Below are positions 25,667 to 43,186 of a DNA stretch of 64,000 nucleotides, piece by piece. The stretch lies in contig OENT01000231.1 in the NCBI GenBank assembly GCA_900239685.1, positions 62,001-126,000 on the forward strand, given 5' to 3'. The notes under the pieces were generated by a model. The model was not told the origin of the DNA and did no database searches. It saw nothing but the letters and a program-made list of their open reading frames with translations. Made by a program: the position numbers and the translations under genes. The number at the start of each line of letters is the position of its first letter. Position 1 is the stretch's first letter. The DNA is from Rotaria macrura (Eukaryota > Rotifera > Eurotatoria > Philodinida > Philodinidae).

Positions 25667-27443
25667 AATCATCTGCAGAAAACGTTTTTACCGATATATA
25701 TTTTTTCTGACTAATATCAAATTTTCACTGAACGACTCTTGTCTTAAGAAATTGAAGTCTTCTGGTGGTATCTGATATTTTTAAAACAAATATTTTCATA
25801 AAAAGGTAAAAAAATAGTAAAAAAAGAAACCATGCTACCTAGAAAGTATATGCATAGGGTTTCGTTACGTTGACACTTAGATACAAAGACTTCCTACTAT
25901 CAACTTTGATGCCATTGTAACAGTTTTCAATCAAACTTATATGCTATCATAGTGCTTAACAGAGATGTAAAGAAGCAGTATGACTACATTATAAGCAAGT
26001 CTCGATTAGATAAAAAAGATGTATCGAAATCATCAATTTCTCGACATCGATGAAACCATATGTGATGTAAGATTGTTCTGTCATTAATGAGATTGATAGG
26101 ATATATTCAATAATATTTTATTGTCAAAATCTTATGCTTTCATTTCTATGATTCCATTATTCAAAAAGAAAAACCAATACTATTGAATAGCGTCTTGATG
26201 ACATATAATCGAAACAACGTACATTTTTCATTAAGCGTAACAAAACAATAGGCGTCATCTATACGGACTGGATACAATAGAAAATGAAACTTGCAAGAAA
26301 AATTTCGTTTATGTCTAATCTATTATCTTTGAAATAGATTCACATGGGAATTAATTTTCACGAGCTATTCAATAGAAGAAAAAAAATTATTGATAGATCC
26401 TTTATGAGAATAATTATAGACTAATCAATTCGATGGTTTCTTCAATATTTACATCGTAACATAAGACAATGTTCAAAAATGCGGACTAGGATAGATGAAA
26501 AAAAGAATTTATAATCACGTTTGTTTATTGATTTAAAAAGACTTCTTCATTATTTTAATTTACATGCGTGCAATCCGCTCAATTCCCTATGTTTATCGCA
26601 ATATCATAGAATAACAAAGTAGAAGTTCATCAGTTTTTGCATCCAATAGTAAACGACATTGACACCAATCACGTTGTCATGTATGCCTCTTCTACAAGAC
26701 ATATCTATTAAACGCGTTTAATTTATTTTTAGAACGATTTCATCTCTTCGCCTGATATACAAATGTATATCATTCATTATTTACATCAATCGATATTTCT
26801 CAAATTTACGATGACCTAGTCAAATGATTCTTGTTTGTGTTTGTCCATCATGATAATTCTAACAAAACTATTCTAATTTTACATTGATAATAATGACATT
26901 TAACACTTTTTCTGCGACTTTATATTTTTTCTAACTGTGTTTTTCTTTCTTTTATCGCTGTACTACAATTTTTACGAACAGTACATTTTGTGTTCATTCA
27001 TTGTCTTTGTGTTCTCTTACAAAACAAAAAATAAAATAAAAATAAAAGACTAACAAAACTAGATAAAGTTATGCCGATTAACGGGAAACATGATTATACA
27101 TTGATACACGAGTTAAATAATAAAAAACAATGATTTTCTCCTGTTCTAAGTGAATTGCGAATTGAATAAAAAGAAAAGAAGGTGCATAAACTTTGAGTAT
27201 TATGAAAGAGATGAAGGAAAGCTCTAAACAAATATCAAGGACAAGAAAAATAAAAATAGAATGCTATTCTGTGTAAGAAGGATATACAATCCAATACTGA
27301 TGAAATAGACTGACATATAGAACAGAAAAAAAGAAGTCTGCTTGCGACAAGAAATCGACACCGTCGTGCGATGGTATTATTATTCATCATTTCATTTGAT
27401 TTTTCATACATCAACAAGTAGTATTCGCAAAAGAGCGTATATC
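25667..27443. other. Intergenic between the ACK-like gene and the small Cys-rich gene
   Basis: No gene recognised. If the ACK-like gene splices out of its last exon at about 25618, a terminal exon could lie here; I could not identify one confidently. An AATAAAAATAAAAG cluster near 27030-27045 could serve as a poly(A) signal. Confidence 0.35.
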
Positions 27444-27983
27444 ATGTGCATTGTACGTATATGTATATATATATATAGAACTACGTAGATTTTGGTCTCA
27501 GCTTCTTTTGCATGAAAACAAAATTAATACCGTTTTGCTTTGTAATTCATTTGTTAAATTTTTCTTATTGCATTTTCCATTAACAACTGATAAATTTATT
27601 AATAAAAAGAAGTCTATACAGTATGAATTATTAAATATGTTTACATGAAACATAATATGAGACCTTTGACCGAACACTGCGTTTAAAAATAAATATGCAT
27701 TATTCAAAAGTTTTATTTCTTTTTCAGCCAGATATATGCCCATGTTCTGACTCAATAGACATATGTCTATGTTGTATTCCACTCAATTTACTGTGCTGCT
27801 GTTTCCCTTGTTGCCAACCACGGTAAATACTAAATTCTTGCATTTATAATTTTATCTAACTTTCATTTTTTTTCTTTTCTATTCTACTTCAGTGAACGAG
27901 TCGTATATGTGCCAACAGCTCAACCCATGTATTCCCCACAAGGACGCCCTTATGTTATTAGAGAACCTATGGCACGTTATTAA
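27444..27983 (+). CDS. Small cysteine-rich protein, unrecognised family
   Basis: Three exons, 27444-27452, 27728-27822 and 27893-27983, join in frame to about 64 residues. Exon 1 encodes only MCI before gtacgt. Exon 2 encodes a dense Cys cluster (ICPCSDSIDICLCCIPLN, then CCCFPCC). Exon 3 encodes a polar YVPTAQPMYSPQGRPYV tail ending RY and TAA. The hydrophobic Cys cluster could be palmitoylated or membrane-associated, as in small CYSTM-like proteins, but this is a guess. Exons 2 and 3 are well supported by splice signals and frame. The 9-nt first exon is the weak point; a different upstream first exon is possible. It converges on UBL5 with 177 bp between the stop codons. Confidence 0.55.
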
Positions 27984-28117
27984 AAACTAAATCAAATGAA
28001 TATATATTTTTTTTTATTAGAAAGAGAGCATCTTTCTGCTTTCATACACTAGTCGTGAAACACGTTTTTCTTGTTTTCTTTTCATCGAATGTCTCTGAAT
28101 TTTTAATGATAAGTATC

Positions 28118-28123
28118 AAATAA
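28118..28123 (+). promoter_or_regulatory. Probable poly(A) signal of the Cys-rich gene
   Basis: AATAAA in the sequence tatcaaataaactt, about 135 bp downstream of the TAA stop at 27983 and just before the convergent UBL5 gene. Inferred from motif and position only. Confidence 0.45.
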
Positions 28124-28160
28124 ACTTATGAACAAATCTGCTATATAACAAATTCAGTCT

Positions 28161-28804
28161 TTATTGATAATAAAGTTCAATGTTCATGCCATCGTGAATT
28201 TCTACAAAGAATAAAACAAAGTAAAAATCAATCAATGAATAGAAATAGACAACAAACAAACCGTAGTCAGCAAGACTGATAGGGTCCTTGAATATGTTAT
28301 CTAAATTAAAATCAGATTTTGAATAGGTTTTGCATTATCGTTGTTCTCATCAATTAGGAGAAAAGGAAAAAAAGAAAACAGGGAGTTTCATTTTAAAAAC
28401 AATCAACATGCATCTTTTTCAGACAAACTCTACGAAGCATTTTGATAGTGATCCATTGATTATAAGACAATATGAAAAATAACTCTCATTTTTTTATACC
28501 TAAAATTTATCTCTCAATTATGTAGGCATGAGTCTTACGCAAACGACTTCTCTTTAGTCTCATTATCTCCCTAAAATTTGACGTATTTTTAATCTTTGTG
28601 TAGTCCGCTTTATGATTTCAAGTGTAGGTTTAGACAAATAAAATCTCGCTCATATTACTTACACCACTTCTTTAAGACAATTTTTTCCGGTTTCGTGCCA
28701 GTTTGAGCAGCAATCAATTTCTTAAGATCACCAATCGTATCATCAGGATTGCATTTAACGCGAACTTTCTTACCCAAACGATCGTTACAAATAATTTCAA
28801 TCAT
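28161..28804 (-). CDS. UBL5: Ubiquitin-like protein 5 (UBL5/Hub1)
   Basis: Three exons, 28804-28663, 28300-28262 and 28201-28161, encode exactly 73 residues, the usual length of UBL5. The N-terminus [18 protein letters not shown] and the C-terminus [11 protein letters not shown] match the family almost residue for residue. The protein ends in the typical YY plus one residue rather than the di-glycine of conjugated ubiquitins, so it is expected to act non-covalently. In other eukaryotes Hub1/UBL5 binds the spliceosomal protein Snu66 and supports pre-mRNA splicing and, in animals, the mitochondrial unfolded-protein response. The gene is convergent with the Cys-rich gene and divergent from CaMKII. 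Its stop codon TAA lies inside an AATAAA hexamer. Confidence 0.97.
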
Positions 28805-29447
28805 CGTTTAATGGGCCAATTAGGCAGAGAAAAAAGTAACAATGACGAAAGAAGGGTGTAATGTCATATTTACATATTGCTTATCTATTGGCTAGGCTAA
28901 TGGACCAATGAGAATAAATTTCATCTTTTATTTACTGATAAGAAATTTTGTGAATAATCTTGCCCATTTACAAATACAACTATTATATTCAGTTCGATGG
29001 TTATTGACAAGAACATTTTTTTTGTATTCGAATTCTAATTGTGCATTCGTGTGTTTTCCTAGTAGCCATTCTATTCTCTCTTTTTCTTCCTGTGTATGAG
29101 TGGTTCGGCATCGTCTTGAGTTTACTTGCTCGCTCTTTACAATTACTGTTTCTGCAACTGCTGTTTCTTCTTCTTATTCGCTTTTTCTTTGCTCGATCTG
29201 TCTTTCTCTCTCTCTCTCTCTCCACCTGAATCGACAAGAGGGTCGGTTTCTGTGTGTGTTGTGTGTCGTCGACCAGAAATAACCTCTTTCTATAGTAGCT
29301 TCTTCTGTTGCTCCGTATTGCTACATCACGACTAGATTGTTATTGCGACAAACGACGATAAGAACGGTCTAATTCTTTTTGTTGCGTTTATTTAAGCGCA
29401 TGTTTTTAACATACATATGATGAACTAAATTATTCTTTTCACTAGCA
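28805..29447. promoter_or_regulatory. Divergent promoter region between UBL5 and CaMKII
   Basis: The two start codons lie about 735 bp apart on opposite strands, so this interval must contain both promoters. It has a CT microsatellite (about 29205-29222) inside a T/C-rich block (29050-29290), which produces several open frames in overlapping registers that I regard as compositional artefacts. No clear TATA box or binding site can be assigned. Confidence 0.5.
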
Positions 29448-29539
29448 ATGATGATGACACAACGTCCACCTCCTTATATTCATTCAGTTTTATATAATCG
29501 ATCAAAATCATCATTATCTGATTTTCTTCTATTATCTGT

Positions 29540-29543
<4 letters not shown>
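29448..29543 (+). other. Upstream open reading frame overlapping the CaMKII start
   Basis: An ATG-ATG-ATG start opens a 31-codon frame (begins MMMTQRPPPYIHSV) whose TGA overlaps the first candidate CaMKII ATG in the sequence ATGA. It could be a regulatory uORF favouring termination and re-initiation, or, if the GT at 29538 is a splice donor, part of an alternative first coding exon. The sequence alone does not decide. Confidence 0.4.
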
Positions 29544-35404
<5,861 letters not shown>

Positions 35405-38400
35405 TTCTGTTCATTATCACACTTTCTTTTTTTTTGTTTTATTGCGTCTGAGTGTGCACGCGTGTGATCATTTGTTCACGGACTGTCGCAACAAAACTTC
35501 TTTTTGTGTACCCTCACTTTCGAATATTCATTCCTTTCTTCGTCTGTGTTGTTTAAATGTCATTGTTTTATTTTGTTTGTATGTTTAATATGAGCAGAAA
35601 TAAATCATCAGTTTTGATTACCGCTATACCTCATATAACTATAGTGCCTATATGACACTATGGATTTAACTTTTGTGAACAAAAAACTATGTATTTATTC
35701 TATTTATTTTGTCTTTTACGTTTTTCTTTCTTATCTTGTTTGACAAAGACAAAAGCAAGATATTTATTAGGTCTCTTCTTATATTAAAAATTTATCTTCT
35801 CTCTTTTCTTTCTTCGCCTTTTTCATGTTTGTTGTTGTCGTTGTTGTTGTTGTTTTCGTTGTTGTTACTACTGCTCATACCTTCTTTTTTCTTGATTGCA
35901 TCGCGTGAAAAAGAATCAATTACAAAAACGTATTTTTGTTTGTTTTTGGCTTATTTGTTCTCATGTTTTCTATTCCCTTTTCCGAATCGGTGATGATAAT
36001 CAAAAGATTCGCTTCTATTTCAAATGACAACAAATAAAATAATAAACAGGAGTTTTTAGACATTTCAGTTGCGATCAAGTTTATTTCGATGATTGTTTCT
36101 TCAAAGTTTTTGTTCAATAGAACAAGATATGTGGATGCATGCTTTGGAGTTATCTATCTACGATTGATAATAGGAAATAAACGTCGGTTTCAACTGTGTT
36201 CACCATACATTATATCTATGCCGACTCTGATCATAGTTTGACTTTTCATATGTAGAAGTAAAATTAACAGGAAGAATGAACACACTTATGTTTCACATAA
36301 TGTAGTGCAATATATATATTAATCATTTCGTCAATATATAAATTCTTATTCGATAAAGATGAAAACTTAAATTGACTATCAGTTGAATGATTATTTTGAT
36401 GAATTGTCATTGACTAGAAGGTGTGCACATAACAAAGTCCAATCTGACTATTTTATATTATGTGAGATTAGAAAGTTTTTTATTCGATTAGCAGTACATA
36501 ATCTAGAGAATGATAGATAGATGGATAAGTAGATTGAGCTTTAACAAATCGGGCTGTATATAGAATGAATGTGTTAGTTCTAGAGTTAAGTAACCATGGT
36601 ACTAGTCAATTTGATTACATCTTAAAGGCAGAGTCCTTTTTAAAAAGCAGCAATCGTTACGAAATAAAGATTTCTTGTTAGAAAAAGAAGTGTTCACTAT
36701 GATGATGATGATTATAATTAAGTTTTTTTCTCAAGACAAACGCAGTTTTAGTCATTACAGAAAGACGAAAGTTTCGAAAACAAATTTTTAAGCATATGTT
36801 TCTTTCTTGATTATAAAATCTTCACAAACGTGTAACATAATATTCTTTTCGGAAATGCTATGAACGAGTATACACTGCTTAGTTCTGTGATAAACTCAAT
36901 TATTTATATAAAAATTGTATGTTTTGATGCAAAGTAGAATCGTATATTCCTCTATGAGTTGATTATGATAAACATTATAAAAAAACATATTTTGAGTTTT
37001 TCGTTGATTAAATTCAAAATCCCTAAAGATACGCACGAATTCTCATGAGTAAAATATATTGTAAATTTTGATTCCCATGAAATTTAGAACGTTCATTTGT
37101 GTTCATTTAGTGAGTAGAGTTAAAACACAAAACATCTGAACGCACGCAGAGGTACTAGAAAATGCAGTTCAGTATATGTCATCGTACGCTTTAAAAACAG
37201 AATTTTCACCACATGGGAAGCTTATCAACTACAAAATCGCTGATTTTAGAAGTTTTGTTTTTAGTCAATAAAAATCAACTGAGGCATTAATTTAGAGATC
37301 AACGAAAGAACAATTAATCAACGAATATGCCGAAGATACTGTTCAAGTGAAATTACTATAGAATATATTTTCATTATGTATATTTAACAAGAGACATACT
37401 CTCAGAGATTGACTGCTTTATCGAGAGATTTATCGTCGAAAAAAATAATCGAATTGACATTACTGAATTGATAACAAAAATAAAGATGAATTATAAGAAA
37501 TTCACTCTTTAATGGAACCGATATGATAATTTATGCCATTCACTGATGACATTTATAATTTGAAAGATACTTTGAATGATGAACGCAAAGACATCGGAAG
37601 AGAAAAATGCTTTAAATATTCAAATGAGTGTTGCTTTGTCTTCGAGTTGAATATAATATATGCATGTAATGAATAGAGATCTAGGTTATAAGATGTACTA
37701 AATTTAGTTGACCTGATGCAAAACAATGGTCGATGTTTTTGATAGATTCTTGAAAATATAAAACAACCGAGACTTTACCATCAATATATGTTTGACTATC
37801 ATTTAATAAAATTTGTTATATCGACTATATTCTTATTGTTTTTATTTTTATTACATATTGATTAAATACTATGATTGACATATACTCTATCAAGATTTGA
37901 ATCCTTAGACAAAGCTATTGGCATTTGAATTACTACACGGTTTAAATGATGACTTTTTCAATCAATTGCAACTTTACTAAAATTTGAACATCGATTCATT
38001 TTTTCTATCATCTTTTAAAATTTATCTCTGTTGAGTAATATTCTTGGACTATTGACAAAATCTTTTGACTATTGCTCAATCGTATTTTCTACAAGTGGAC
38101 AACAAATTTCTATCATTGTCTGGGTTTTATAACTTGAATAAATAATATAACTGATAACTTTGATACTGTCGTTGATCGTGAGCGAAGGAAAAAATTGGCG
38201 TAGCTTAGCGCCCTCTATTACAGGGGAAAATAGTTAATGTATGAATAGTTTCATTAAGAACATCTGTGGTATTTATTTTCGTTAAGAAAATTTCATCTAA
38301 TTTGTTTTCTACGAGGAAGTTGGTTACCAAGCAATCGATCGAGCACATTAATAAATGAGTTGATTATCAACAAAAAGAAAAAGAAGAGTTGTCGTTGTCG

Positions 38401-38513
38401 TCGTCGATCGACACTGTGTTTCCAAGTGACTGACGTACCTATGGCGACCTTGCTTGCCACAAACTCGCATTTTCACCATCATTCATTTATTCTCTCATAT
38501 TGTCTTTTGAGAT
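35405..38513. other. CaMKII 3' region and intergenic DNA
   Basis: The first few hundred bases should be CaMKII 3' UTR; AATAAA occurs near 35598 and again in a cluster near 36034. A GTT/GTC triplet run lies at 35828-35867. The remaining 2 kb is AT-rich without a supported gene. The last 200 bp precede CFAP20 and contain an X-box-like motif near 38323. Confidence 0.45.
38323..38335 (+). promoter_or_regulatory. X-box-like (RFX) motif upstream of CFAP20
   Basis: GTTACC-A-AGCAAT fits the RYYNYY-N-RRNRAC X-box pattern except for the final base, about 190 bp before the CFAP20 start. RFX factors commonly drive ciliary genes through such sites. One mismatch to a degenerate pattern in unaligned DNA is weak evidence. 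Confidence 0.25.
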
Positions 38514-39355
38514 ATGTTCAAAAATACGTTTCAAAGTGGTTTTCTTTCGATACTCTATAGTATTGGTAGTAAACCGTTACAAATCTGGGATAAGAAAGTT
38601 TGTTTGACATGCGAAGGAAATTATTCAACAATGTCTTATTAAAAATCTCTTGTATTTTTAAGGTACGTAATGGACATATCAAACGAATAACAGATAATGA
38701 AATTCAATCACTTGTGTTGGAAATTGTTGGTACCAATGTTAGTACAACATATGTAACATGTCCAGCTGATCCAAAGAAAACACTTGGAATTAAGTTACCA
38801 TTTCTAGTTATGATTATTAAAAATTTGAAAAAATACTTTACATTCGAAGTACAAGTAAGAAGAACTATTCCATTCTATTTTCTCTTCAGAGAAAATAAGC
38901 ATTTCTCTTTCAATAAGGTACTCGATGATCGAAATGTTCGTCGTCGTTTTCGTGCTAGTAATTATCAATCGACAACACGTGTAAAGCCATTTATTTGTAC
39001 AATGCCTATGCGTTTGGATGATGGATGGAATCAAATTCAATTTAACTTATCTGATTTTACACGACGTGCTTATGGTACCAATTACATTGAAACACTCAGA
39101 GTTCAAGTATGCTAATTTCACAAGAGAAATACATTTTTCGATGATTAACCAGATAAAGACATGCGAATAATAATTTCTTCATAGATTCATGCTAATTGTC
39201 GAATTCGACGAGTTTACTTTTCTGATCGACTCTATTCGGAAGACGAATTGCCACCGGAATTCAAATTATATTTACCGGTAAAGATCGAAAATTCATCGTG
39301 TCTCTATTTTCATTTCACCAATGTCTACTTTTTATTTTAGGTTCAAAAGAAATAA
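38514..39355 (+). CDS. CFAP20: Cilia- and flagella-associated protein 20 (CFAP20/BUG22)
   Basis: Five exons, 38514-38597, 38663-38854, 38918-39106, 39185-39277 and 39341-39355, all joined in phase 0, encode 190 residues against about 193 in vertebrates. The match is extreme from [18 protein letters not shown] through [35 protein letters not shown] and [17 protein letters not shown] to [23 protein letters not shown]20 is an inner-junction protein of axonemal doublets and basal bodies, needed for tubulin modification and ciliary beat. The first exon begins at the conserved MFKNTF, which fixes the start. Two acceptors end in aag instead of the commoner cag/tag. The last exon encodes only VQKK plus stop. 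Confidence 0.97.
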
Positions 39356-41639
39356 TTCAATTGATCATTTACGTTTCTTTTTTCGTTCTATTTTCTACTT
39401 CTTTTTTTCTGCCAAAAAGACAATAACAATAAAATAAAACAGCATAACTATATACCACCAATAGCTATGTATATTTGTGATTTTTTTAAACGTGAATGTC
39501 AACTTGTTTTTGTTTTCTTAACGCTCTTATTACATAAATCATCCTTAAACTATGAATGAAAATATATTTAGTTTATGTTTTATTGACCATAGCTCTGTGT
39601 GTAATCAAAATAGTACGAAGAAAAACAAAGAAAAAATCGATTTAAAAGATCACAAGTGATGGCAATAAAGCATATTTATGCGAGTAGTAATATATAATTG
39701 TTTTACTCTTTACAATCCAAATTAATTACAAGTGTAAAACCCTTGAAACAATTTGTCAGATGAGCATTTTTTAAAATATTTTAATATAATATGTATTCAG
39801 TAGATATAGAGGGTGATCCTTTATAAATACATATATTTAACTAATAACGAGACATTTATACGCCAATTACCTATGAAGACAATAATTGTATTTCGCTTGA
39901 TAATTCTTTACCGATTCAGGTATTGTTTTCAAATATTGTAAAGAGGAAAAAAAATGTCATCGAATTTTATTTTTATGTTTATTGGTATATGGTTTGATAG
40001 AGCTGGACGAGCTTTCAAAAAAAACATATACATTCTATTTGAATTACATCATTGGTTAGCAGCCAGGCAGAGAGAGAGAGTAATAAAAACAAGTTTTTGG
40101 CCAAAAGATACCTTTATTCGAAAATTTTCTCTAGTTTTTGATGTTCTAATTACGAAACTTTCTCTAAATGATTTTTTTTTCTTGCGTGAAATATTATATT
40201 AGATGTAATACATGTAAGTAATATCAACTAACTTAGATTCATCGGTGTAGTTTCGAACGCAAAAACTAAGATACGCAGAAGGAAAAAAAGATGTACAGTG
40301 TGAAAAGTAAATTTCGTTCGTGTGCATTGTTTCTTTGAACAGATCGTCAATATTTGTTTTCAATGAAACTTTGATAAAATAACATCAAAGAAAATGAATT
40401 GATACTCAGGTAGTTGGAAATTAGCTGGCTCTGATGAAATAGAACATGTGCTCTTATCTATTCTCACAAAAAAGAATATATTACATAAATTTAGAAAAAA
40501 AATGCCTCTAAACACTTGTTCTTATAGGCCATGGAGACTATGGCAACGGCTGAAAATATGAGGAGAAAAAAACTATCCGTCTATTTTGTTTTACATACTA
40601 CATCAAATAAAATTATTTTTCAGGGTTTGAAAAGAACAAGATACTCATTTCTTTCGTGTAAATGCTAAAAATTCAAAATATTTCTAACATGTTTAGAAGA
40701 AAAAGTTTTCAAGAGAAGTACAAAGTACATTCTTGGCATGCGGTCTTGATAGGAAAACGATGAATTATGATGAAACATAGATATTTAACATACATCATTT
40801 ATCTATTTGTTTTCACTGTATAACATTGATTATCAACGAGCAAAATAAAATAGAAACCATTATAGTTCTTATTTAAGACTTGTAAATCATTTTTATTTTC
40901 TTGTAGATTGAGCGGGTTAGTCTCGTCTAGCAATTTCACTGGTGTCACTGTTGTTGATCTTAGTAGAACATGATGGTTTTCGTTATGAAAGGTTCATTCT
41001 AAGAAATACTATTTGATCTAGGAAAAAGTTTTATTGATAGTTATCATCAATAGTAACATTAAGAGTGAGATGGCATTTTCTTTTCTTTTGAAAGAAAGGC
41101 ACAGAAATTTACAAGGGAAAGAAAGCTAAATGCCTCTGAAGAAATGTTCACATAAAATTAATTCCCTATTAATGCTCATGGAGGCCATTATTTACTTTTA
41201 TAAAGTGAAGTATAAATTTCGTTAAAATTTTCCAAATGTCAAAGAAATTTATTCGACTTAGGATAACATAAGGATCTTACCATTTGGAAATCTATTCTTG
41301 ATAAAACTGTTATAATTTCAATGATTTTCAAGATTCATCGTGCAATTTAAGAATGCCACATGTAAAAATGTTTAATACAGTTTAATGGCAAGCGAAAATG
41401 TTCGTATTAGATTCGTTTTAAAGGGAACTTTTCAGTAATTCAGATAAGGGAAAGAGATTTTTTGAAAAATTTTATATTCACTGTTATTTCAGGATCTGGA
41501 TCATTTTAAACAGTCTTTTCAAGAAAAATCATGCTCGTTTTCACACTGAAAATGGTAATCACAAATTTCTGTCTCTCATCCAACAGATAGCAGAGAAGAT
41601 AATATGCTCGAGAAGATTCTCTTGACGTGACCGAAAACA
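39356..41639. other. CFAP20 3' region and intergenic DNA
   Basis: AATAAA-like signals near 39430 probably end the CFAP20 transcript. The open frame at 39954-40202 has no recognisable domain and no splice partner. Nothing else is supported up to the transposon remnant. Confidence 0.4.
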
Positions 41640-41647
41640 CATCTCTT

Positions 41648-42346
41648 GGTGGACACTCATTTCGTCCAATTCATTTCGTCGCGAACTTATTTTATAAAAT
41701 ACACTATGTTCGTCGTCAGTTTGCCCCAACTCCTTCTTTGATATACTTAGCTAACTTGAACAAAAGACTGAAAGAGAAGAAAAGAAACATTCACACTGAA
41801 ATATTATCTACGACACAAACCTTTTCTCCTTTCCTATTTAGCAAGTGTTGTTAATCATACGGCTAAATGATTGATACTCAAATTTTGAAGAGTAAAAGAG
41901 AAAATCTGATTGTGTATCATGATGGATTCGTGTACATGCAACACCGATCGACTGATGAAAAACGTATCTTTCGATATGAAAGCCGCGACTGCAAGAGGAA
42001 ATGGGTGTGACTGGTGGCATTGGTCTTTTCCTCGTTAATACATTGATACCCACATTGGACAAAGTCGAGTAGGTTAAGCGCCAAAACCCAAAAAGAAGAG
42101 ATATGCTGCTCATAATTCACGATTAAAATGAATTGCTATTCCTTATAATTTCGAATCTTGTGGGGCGTATTTAGCCCACGTGGCTGTTAACGCGGAATTG
42201 AATTCTCGAACTGTTATTCATTCGTAACTATATTTTTTATAGATTGAAAAAAGAAGATTGAAACGCATGGCACTATATTATACAGAATCGTCATATTTGA
42301 TTTTTTCAATGGGACGAAATGAACGGGAACGAAATGATAGGGTGCT
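41648..42346 (+). mobile_element. 699-bp transposon remnant carrying a FLYWCH finger
   Basis: The outer ends are imperfect inverted repeats built on CATTTCGT: left 41648-41683 (CATTTCGTCC then TTCATTTCGTC), right 42311-42346 (reverse strand CATTTCGTTCC then GTTCATTTCGTCC). The 8-bp sequence CATCTCTT lies directly outside both ends (41640-41647 and 42347-42354), as expected of a target-site duplication. Inside is a decayed FLYWCH-type zinc-finger frame. FLYWCH fingers are often attached to MULE transposases, which make 8-10-bp duplications, so a MULE-derived non-autonomous element is the likeliest reading; that is inference. Confidence 0.6.
41867..42010 (+). pseudogene. FLYWCH zinc-finger fragment
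   Basis: A 47-residue frame from an ATG contains the front of a FLYWCH domain: a lysine-rich lead, then LIVYHDGFVYMQHRSTDEKR, then IFRYESRDCK, which corresponds to the usual W-RC(E/Q)-C core. The first ligand Cys position reads Tyr, and a TGA interrupts the frame before the second half with its His ligands. Downstream sequence continues with stops in all frames. This is a broken finger from the surrounding transposon remnant, not a functional gene. Confidence 0.6.
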
Positions 42347-42354
42347 CATCTCTT

Positions 42355-43186
42355 ACATGACTATTGTCAACGACCGAATAGTATCAAGTGAGTTGCTAGC
42401 TAAATGTTAGATTCATGCAAGTGATAACGTTTGACACTATCTTACGGATATAATATTTACATTTAATATCTAGGAATTCAGAGTAGCAGCAATTTGAACA
42501 CATGTCTTCAGCCATAGACAAATATTATAAAAGAAAATAGATCTAACTGGTGAGATGTATTGAAAAGTAAACCCCACTTGCAGTTAGAATTTATAATCTA
42601 GATACAAATCTTCTACGCCTTGATGATATTGGATTTTTCTTTTTCTAAGATTTTTCGTTTATTACAAAATGAACTAGACTCTCAGCGTAGATCATCAAAA
42701 TAGTTCACGAATTAGATGTGTAATTTCTCTTATGTTTGTGTACCCATTACAATAGATTGAAACTTCAGCTCCCATAAATCGAAGAGATGATTTTTATTAG
42801 AATTTCTTTCTTATTATCGATGAGACAAAAAGTCATTAACTACAATATATTTTAAATGGAAAAATTGGTTTTCTTCTATCATTAAATAATTGATCGATAC
42901 ACATGTAGATTTGTTTTTGAAACGTATAGTTTATATGATCAAAAAAAAAGATACATATGTATTACAATATCTAAACAACAATTAATAGGTGGGACGTACA
43001 TCGAAAAAAAACGTATGGACATTGTTTTGTTGTTTTTCTTCTTTTGATCAATCAATATGTATAAATCGTTTCAAGAAAAAAAAAGAAACATTGAAGTTGA
43101 AAGAAAGAATTTCACGACATTAATAAGATGATAAAATATAGAACATCACCAACAACAAAAAAAAGATCTCGTTGGTTGATTTTGAT
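42355..43186. other. Intergenic, 3' side of the CTR1 gene
   Basis: No gene supported. It should contain the CTR1 3' UTR. AT-rich with short homopolymer runs only. Confidence 0.4.

Noticed and set aside
29001..29335. Several overlapping open frames on both strands before CaMKII
   Set aside because: They arise from a CT/T-rich tract and read as Leu/Ser or Arg/Glu runs; no domain and no consistent frame.
39954..40202. 82-codon plus-strand frame
   Set aside because: No domain and no flanking exons; hydrophobic composition is expected from T-rich DNA.
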